From assembly GCA_013397115.1 (NCBI GenBank), contig VWZW01002568.1, forward strand, positions 1,516,006 through 1,580,005: DNA of 64,000 nt, written 5' to 3'. Made by a program: the position numbers and the translations under genes. Below are positions 36,701 through 45,700 of this stretch, in pieces (positions within the stretch are counted from its first letter, which is position 1; every line of letters begins with the position of its first letter). The DNA comes from Edolisoma coerulescens. Lineage: Eukaryota > Chordata > Aves > Passeriformes > Campephagidae. Below the pieces are notes generated by a model, which made no database searches, was not told the origin of the DNA, and saw nothing but the letters and a program-made list of their open reading frames with translations.

Positions 36701-39700
36701 TGTAGAGGTGCTGGGGCCAGATCAGCTTCTTACTTGGACTTCTAACTCTGCTCAGATGCCTGTAGGATCCTCCACTGCAGCCAGCTGTGTATGTCCTGCT
36801 GTGGTCTCCAGGAGAAATCTGCATTAAGCAGGCCTAACACGGACATCTGCATCAGTGTAAATAGAATTTCTCTCTAAAGTCCATTGGCTGAGCATTCTGG
36901 TCTAGATCTCCACCAGAAGGGGAGCTTAGCCAACCGGTACACACCAGACACTTACACTGTGAACAGTTAAATCTAGTGTTGGCAAAAAAAATCATTGTTT
37001 CCATCCTCTAAATCCAGCAGTCTTCACAGCCAGATCGTCACAACCCCTGCTACCACTACTTGTCTTCTTGAGGTTAAATATCATAGATCATAGAATGGTT
37101 TGGGTTGGAAGGGACCTTAAATCTCATCTTGTTCCAAACCCCCAGCCATGGGGAAACTAGAGAGTCTTTGACGTCCCTTCCAATCCAAACCATTCCATGA
37201 TTCTATGATTCTATGATATGATGTCAGAAATCCAAAAAGATTTTTTATGGTCATAAATCACACAAATGTCTGCCATTAGTATAAGTTCTAAGATAGTGAA
37301 AGACTTTTAGAAGAGCTGCCACAACTGATATCGAGAGTGGAACTGGATCCAGCCTCTACTAACTTGGGGTGAAAAGGAGTTTACTTTAGGAATAAATTCC
37401 CCTACAGCTCCTCAGTGTAGAGTTGTGTGCTCCACTTGCTTGTGATGTTACTTGTTCTGTGTTAATAATTAAGACCAGGGTTCACAGCCTGGCACAGGTC
37501 AGATAGAAGCAGTTTTTCCCATTTCCTCTGTTTTAAATCTTCAAGCTCACATTTCTCTCTGAAGTTTTTCCACTGAGTCCTAATTCATCAAATCTGTAAA
37601 CTTGTGTCCAACCTGAAGTACAGGAGAGTCCCCAAGAAGGGATCAGAAGTGCTGGGTTTGCTCAAACTCCAAACTCAAAGTTCACACAAAGCATAAAACA
37701 GGAAATCTTCAAAGGAGCTGCCAGTGAGCCCAAAACCTGATGAATTTTGCACAACTTTATGCAAAAAAACAGGCGCTCCTCTACACCTCAGGTACATCCC
37801 TGTTTGTGCAGCTCCTGTCTTGAGATGTCCATCTGACCTGAATTCAGAAAACTCAATCCTCCATGCCAAATGATTTTCCAATATTATTTTATCATGAACA
37901 GACGATTCAGACCCTTAAATTTAAAACAGCAAATATTGTGCATTGCCTGAGCCGGGGTCACTTTATGTTTGTTTCATTCAACATTTCTCCTTTTTCAATA
38001 CATTCTAGAGGATCTTACTGCAGGGAAGTTACATTGATAACTTCACTTATCAGTAGGCTGTTGAAGTTATATTGATAACTTCAAACAACTTCAAATATAT
38101 TGATATTATCAGATAAAAGTAGTGCCAGAGAACAAGCATTGATTATCTGTGCTTCTCTTCATCTGCAGAATTTCTGAGGCTTTTTCTACCCGGTCTAACT
38201 AGCACTGACCCAAACTATTCCTGGGCACAGTGGTACATATATACCACCAATATATGTGAAAGTTTAGAGTTCTTGGAAGCACCAGCCCTTATTACAGCCC
38301 AGTCAGGTGCCCTACCTGTGCTATAAATTTAGATTTAGGGAAGTCCTGCCTTGCCAGGGCTGGATCCCAAACCTCATGGGCTCAGTGTTGGAGTAGCTCA
38401 GATTTCTAAGCATTACATAAGTCTGAGTTCAAGAAGAGGTGCTACATTGTAGGGCTGCCCAACCTGTCCTTCAGCTCTTCTTTGAGCTGGAAAGGTTGGA
38501 AGAGACCTTGAAGATCATCTCATTCCAACCCCTCTGCCATGGGCAGTGACACCTTCTACCAGACCAGACTGCTCCCATCCAACCTGGCTCTGAACACTTT
38601 GAACACAAATAGTCCTGTGGGTTGTTTCTGGCCTGAAAGTCACCACTTGAGCTACCCCATCCCCAGTTTCTGAGGGAAAATTCATCATTAAGTCATGGAG
38701 CAAACAAGAAAGCCCTGGAAAAATCCATTTCCATTAGTAAGTGCTGAGACTTTTTGTCCAGACACAGGAGGGTCTCTTTATTGTCCTCTAAAGGCTGATC
38801 TGTGCAAAGCATTTTTGAGTTTACTACAAAAGAGAGCAAAGTCAGCATATCAGTACTAGAAAAGAACCTGAAATTTTCTATAGCTTTAATGAGAGGAACC
38901 TGTTTTTCCCACCCTTTTCTTCCAAAGTGGAGAGAGCATAAGGATAATCAGCGGAGTAAAGAGTGAGAGCAAGAGCAAAATAAAGAGAAAGGAAAAGGAA
39001 ATAGAAAAGGAAAATACTTATATAAAATTTAGTTTCTTTTAAAATGCCTTCTGTTACTGATAATTCAGAGGTTTTTTCCCCAGAATCCCACAGAGTCATG
39101 TGAGGCTTCTGTGTACATGTGCGTGCACCTGAGTATGGAAGAGGGAAAAGTTAATTTCTCATGAAACTTAAACCAGTTTTAAATCCTACGGATGTCAGTA
39201 AAGCTGAGGCTTCATTTCTATTTTTTTCAGGACCTTTCAGGTTATATAAATCTCTCTTTATCGTTGTAAGTTGGTTGGGTTTGGATTCAGATCAGGTAAA
39301 ATAGCCTTGGAACTGAGAGACAGCTCTCAATTATCCAAGATGATGGGAAGGAAAAGGGAGATTGTAATATTTAGAGATAGCAAAAAGCTGGATGTAAGCA
39401 AAACCTATGTAAGACACTGAGAATAATTCACTTTAGAAAAGCCCAGAAATAGTAAACCAGGGCAATCATGACCTGTAGCAGGTGAAGACAAGTCTGCCTG
39501 GAGACACAAGAGCTCTGAGACACACACTCCGAGATTTTATGGCACAGGTAGTTGTGATGGGAGATGGTGAAGCCTTGGATGACCCCCAAAAACATAATTC
39601 AACCTCTAAAGCAACAGAGCTTAATGGTCACATTGCAGCCAACAGATTCTTCTTCTGGTTCTGGAACAATGTTAACCAACACAACCATCAAACCCCATCT

Positions 39701-42700
39701 TTTTCCTGTTAGGTCTGTGCTGGTAGATCTGAGGCATGTCAGTATGGGAAATATCCATAATTCCATATCACCCATCTCTGTAGTATTTTTGCACTAACCA
39801 CACATTTAGCACATCTAGAGCAGAGAACTGACCAGATGAACCAATTATTCTCAGTTGTAGAGATCCCTGCTGTGAAGAAGGGAAGTGTTTCTGTCATGTT
39901 TCAGAGATGGAATGAAGAGAGGCAGAAATTAAGACACCCCAAAAGATACACAAAAATTAATCTAGTAAACGGTGTGACTTTGGACCTGGACACTGGACCA
40001 CAAACCTTCTTCTCACTTGCATTCCACTGTCATATCTGAGATTCAGCCAGGAACCTGAAAGTCATACTAATTATGTCCTCATGTCTTTGTCTTCTTAACC
40101 TACCCTTGCATCAGAACAGCTTTGTTGGGTTTTTTTTTTATTATTTTTTAGCAGAATTCTTTTTTTGGTTCCCCAAATTCTCACGTAAATTAGAGTTACC
40201 AGAACAACCCCCAAAAATGACACATATTCTGTTCTGGAAAACCAAAAACATAACACAAAAACCTTTCAAAGTGAAGGCTTTCTGAGATTATACTCACAAG
40301 ATCTGTGTCTGTGTCTTGGCTTATACATACAGATTCCCTGACCTCATCAACCACCCTCCTAGCCTCAGTTTCTTCACTCGTAAAATTGGATATGGACACA
40401 TCTTCTACATTTGCTTTTGGGACACTTGTGTCTCTAAGAATCTGTGGTGTTTGGAAATTTCAGATATCCTACTAATGCCACCCACCATATAGGGAAAGGA
40501 GGACATCCACAGATTCCTGCAGTTCTATTTGATCCTTTAACTTCAAGGCTACATTTCATCAAGATGCAAAATCACACCCAGATCTTCTATTTTATATATA
40601 AAAGATAAAGACAGCAAAATGGCAAAGGGAAAACTACTTTCTTGTAAGTGACATTTCTTCCACTGCAGAAACCTTATAAAAACAGACACACAAAAAATAA
40701 TAGGTTCAGAATACTAAAGTTGGGTAATGAAAGCAATCAGCATCCTCATGGATTATTCTGTGTTCTGTCGAGCCATCCAGCTGATATGAAGCATCCTTCC
40801 TGTGAAACTGTTTGAGACACAAGTTTTGTCGCTTAGCTCCTTGCTGAGCCTGGAGCTGTCAAGCTCCTGCCAGTGCCTGGCATCACGCTGATGAGGTGAC
40901 ACGAAAAGTCAGTGACAAGAAACCAGAGTCTCAGACTTTGGGAGCAGTGGGAAAGTAACATCCTTCTTTCCAAAGGGGAAAAGGGAGCAGTGAAATGGGT
41001 TTTGAAGCTCGGTGTGTTTTTTAAATTGCAACAAGAAGCCAAGCCCAAAGACTTACTTGTGGGTTGCCTTCAAAGATGTGCTCACCCCCTTTTATATATT
41101 GTTCTCTCTTTTTTTTTTTTTTTCACTTCTTTGCTTATCAGGAGGTAGAACAGCTTCTGTCATAATTTCAGTCATCTATGTTCACAGCAGCAGCCTCCTG
41201 TTTGGATGCAGGGACTGGAAGAAGCCTGGTGCACAATGAGGTTTATGGTGAAACACCTCTGGTGCCCTCTAGAGTTCCCTGATTTCCAGGAGCTCTCTCA
41301 GTCTTTGGATTTAGTTGACTGAGAGGGACAACACTGGTGCTTAGTGCTGAGGCACTAGGGAGCAACAAACTGTTTCATTCTTTTTTCTTTTTTTAAAATT
41401 TTATTTTTATTTTTTCTTTGTCTCTTTATTTACCACAAGTGTTAGAGTGCCTTCCTCTGGGATCTTTCCCTCACTTCCTTTCCAAGGGACTCCTTCTTTT
41501 ATCTTTCCATAGTAAGGTCTCAATCACCTTGTCCTGCTCTGCTGATGAACAAAATCCTTTCTAATTTCTAATATTGTTAAAGGTTTTTATCATGGCTTGT
41601 ATGATACCATGTTCCCTTAAAGTCACAGATTTTCATCTGTTTTCTTTTCTTTATCAGCTTCATTAACAACTAAGTTCCATAATCATGGAAAAAAAACCCC
41701 ATTCATCAAAGAAGGGAAAAAGTCTTGGGGGGTGCTTAGATTTTTAACACAGCACTTAAGATTTCTTAAAGCATTTAAGGCACTCTCATGTTTCTCAAAA
41801 GAAAAAGGAATGCACTCCCCTCATTCCCAAATTAAAATGCTATGAAATTGATTGCACCTTGTCATGAGCATGTTTATAAATGCTAATTCTTGGTCTTTCT
41901 CATTTGAAGAGGGCAATGGAACTTCTCAGCTACATTTCCCCACTGGAAAAAGTTTGTGGATGGTAGTAAATTGAATGAACCTCATCCATTTCTTTGCCTT
42001 CCCATAAAGTAAAGATGAACCACTGAATGGTTTAATCTTTGGTCTATAGCTCAGAAACACTCTGCAGTTTTTGGATGTTTCAGGTCTGTTGCCCGGGCAA
42101 TTCTTCTTATTGTGGAGAATGAGTACCAAAATCTAAAATATGCTGATCCGAAATAGATTATCTTGGAAATTTGGGGCATCAGCTCTAACACTCTCCTCCT
42201 ACTTTCTCCATGGCTTTTACACATGGTAAAAGGAGGTCCATCTGCTTAGGAGGACATGTCCTCAGTAAACTATGAACAGAAGGAAAACATGAGGGCCTAC
42301 TTTGAAGGCAACTTCTGTGCTGTTTGCTACTCTGATCCTATAGACTACTTATCCCTGTAATACCCACTGCCCACATTCTGATGTGTATCTTGACTATCAG
42401 TGTAACTTGTGTCATGGTTAGACCTTCTGAGCTCCTGAAGTAAAGTTATCACCATTTAATTTTCTCGGGAAATGGTTATCACCATTTAATTTTTCACAGG
42501 ACAGACTTTGAAATCAAAAGAAGCACCTCAAAGTCAATATTGTCACCTCTATATTCAGATGTTATTTGTGTCAGTGAAGAGATACAAATATTTTACCGTT
42601 TCCTTTACAGCCATTAAACGTCATATCAGATCTTACCATCTGTCATCAGCTATGTGCTGTTGAATTCGGACAACCGTGGAGTTTTCACATTCAAAGTTCT

Positions 42701-45700
42701 GAGAAAATCTGACCAATGAGTTCAAGCTTGCTTTGTCTTCATTATTATTGTTTTACAGGGCTTATTTATTTTAAATGAGGGTGTAAACATTCAGTGCAGA
42801 TGGCCTCTTCCCCCCCCCCCCCCACNNNNNNNNNNNNNNNCTGTTTCTTTTGCTTCATGTCAGAGCTTCACCAGCCTGGGGTATGGAGGAGTCCTTGAGG
42901 TGGTTGCCAAACGAGACTCCAAGCCTTCAGGCATGCTTGGATCTTTTCACTTTTAAGTAGGGCCATCATTAAAACATGAGCAGACATAATTGCATCATAG
43001 CACTGGGCAGATTTACAGGCAGGTCTGGATGTCCTTAAGCACCAGGATTTGTAATATGTTGGCCTGATGTTCATTGCCTTCTTTCTGCAGCGCTCCAACA
43101 CCAGAATCAGAGATTTCAGCCTTGCCTCTCAGAACAATAAAGTTGGTTTATGGGAGCTGTAGTGGGATGCACTACAAAGCTGAGAATACCCAGAAGACTC
43201 CATTATGAAACCATCATGTTTAATTTTAGGCTTATAAAGCCAAATGGAAGTATGATAATGAAAGCAACTCCTTTCATAGGTGTGGAGCATACCAAAAATG
43301 AGCCAATTTCAGTGTGAGTGCAATTAGCCTGGAAAATCAGGCAGCTAAATTTGACTTTCACGAAACACATTTGAATGCTTTGCCATTAATCTTCCGTCTG
43401 TCATGTCTGATTTAAATGTAAAATCAGATTTTCTCCCAAACTTGAAACTTACTTTCATCAGCAAAGGGAAATTATCCAACTTTCTTGGATTTTTCAAAGA
43501 CTTTTACTTGCAGAGAAGTAAAGACCACCAAAATTAGAGCAAGGGGAATTACTGATAGAAATGTAAGATAAAGTAGAAGATAATATCTCTCGGCCTTTTT
43601 ATGCTCATTACCTAAAGTGAGCCTAATAAAATACACCCTCACAGGAGCTTGGCAAGAAGGGCTGGTTAGAAATTGTCTATAAAATGGTTTCTCTTAATAA
43701 GCTTCATGGGAAAATTAATAGGCTCTGCATATCCCCATCTGTGGAGAAGAATTTTTTCATCAGGAACTGAAAGTAGAGTTACCACGAGACTCTGCAGCAT
43801 CATTTCACTAAAAAGGATTGGCTTTTTAACAAGAAACACAAGGCTGTGTTGGTGAGAGCTGCCATATTTAATGATTACTGTTAACGAAAAGGCTAAACTG
43901 TAAAGGAGATAGATCCCTTACTCACTCCAAAAAATTCTTTTCCTATGAACATTAGTTTTGAAACCAGAAGATTGGACATTAGGAAAAACTTAACTGAAAG
44001 GGTGGTCAGGTATTGGAACAGGCTGTCCAGGGAAGTAGTGGGTTCACCATCCCTGAAAGTGTTCAAAACACACGTGGATGTGGCTTTTGGGGACACGATT
44101 TAGTGGTGGGCTTGGCAGTGCAGGGTTAGTGGTTGGACTTGATGATCTTGATGGTATTTTCCAACCTAAATTATTCTATGATTATATGATTTGCAGCTAC
44201 TGGAGATGAATGAATGAATGAATGAATGAAGATATTGCCAGCTTCTGAAATACATAAACTAGTTTCTTTGCAAGATCATAAGTATTTTTATGTGTCTCAG
44301 CATAGTCAGTTCCCCAAATCAGGACCCAGAAGATCACACAAGAAGTGTAAAAATCATGCAATAATACAACTAGTAATGATAACTTTAATTTCCTTTTTCT
44401 TGCTTATTGTTATTGTAAACTCCATCACATTTTCATTTCTCTGGACTCCTGAAGACCAGAAATTATGATAAAATTCAACACCAAATCATTAAATCACCTG
44501 ATTCCTAAAGTGACATGAAAGGGTTTAAAATACTCATACATATGCTACTGCTCCTTTAGTTTTTACAACTATTAAAAACAGGCTTACAATGATGATGATG
44601 ATGATGATTTTTATATTTCTGGTATTCCAGGTACCCCTAAAAAGAAAATAAAATTAAACTGAGGTACATTTACCTCTTTTTAATGCTAAATTATAAAGAT
44701 CCAGATATTGCTACCAGTCCAAACTTCAAGATTCCAAACTTTATGTGGTATTATTAATTGATGTCTGCAAAATATTGCTTGTAAATATTTAATTATCATT
44801 TTCCTCACATTGCTAACTGGGGATAAATATAAATTCCTGCTTTGAAAAGTGCCTGGAGACTGATGGATAAACATTCTAAATGCAAGTTATTTGTTAATAG
44901 CCTTTTGGAGACCTTTTATAAAAGGCTATGCCACTCCCAATCTGAAATGGAGACATATTTCCATAATGAGCACTCATTTTGGTTAGAATTCACATATTTT
45001 TGCTGTCTTCCCTAAGATACCAGCTCTCCTATCAAATAGGTTTCCCATGTCTAGCACACAGAAAGGTGACCCAAAAAAATATCTTGAAGCCTTTCCCATG
45101 TGGGTTTTTTTGATACTTAAAACATCCTATCAATTGTCCATGTCCTGTAAAACCTCTTTCCCCTCAGTCGCTACATTTTCACTTTTTTCTAAAAGACCAT
45201 GAAAGACTGAGAAGCCAAAGTGCAGAGGAGACAGGTCACTGAAGGGAAATGTTCCTATTTCTGACCCTCACATGGGTCTCTGCATCAGATCAGGATTTAC
45301 TGATGTGGTGCCCAAGACACTCAGAGAGTAACTGTAGGGGCAAAATCTGAACCAGCAGGGGATGGGAAACAGTTATTTTTCCTTGTCAGAATCACTGTAA
45401 TGTGGTTTTCTTTTCCCCTCACCCAAACCAATATAAAGTATTGATTTCTAAAAAAAGGCCAACAAACATAAAAATTAGCTTCTGTTTCTCTTGTCTTCTT
45501 TCTTCCCTGAGCAGGATTAAAATATCTGAAATCACTTTTGAAAACTTCAATGACATTTCAACCTTTGAAATAATTTTAATTTACGTTTCTAAATGAAAAC
45601 TAAAAATCTGGAGGATTTGGGCAGGGGTTTTTGTTTTCATATGCCACTTATCAAAATGAATCATTGTAATAAGGAGCACAACTTGGTTGCCCATAATAAC

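Noticed and set aside
38025..38084. loxP-like recombination site
   Set aside because: The arms only share the ATAACTTC string with loxP, in opposite layout. Arm length and spacer do not fit, and no recombinase gene is present.
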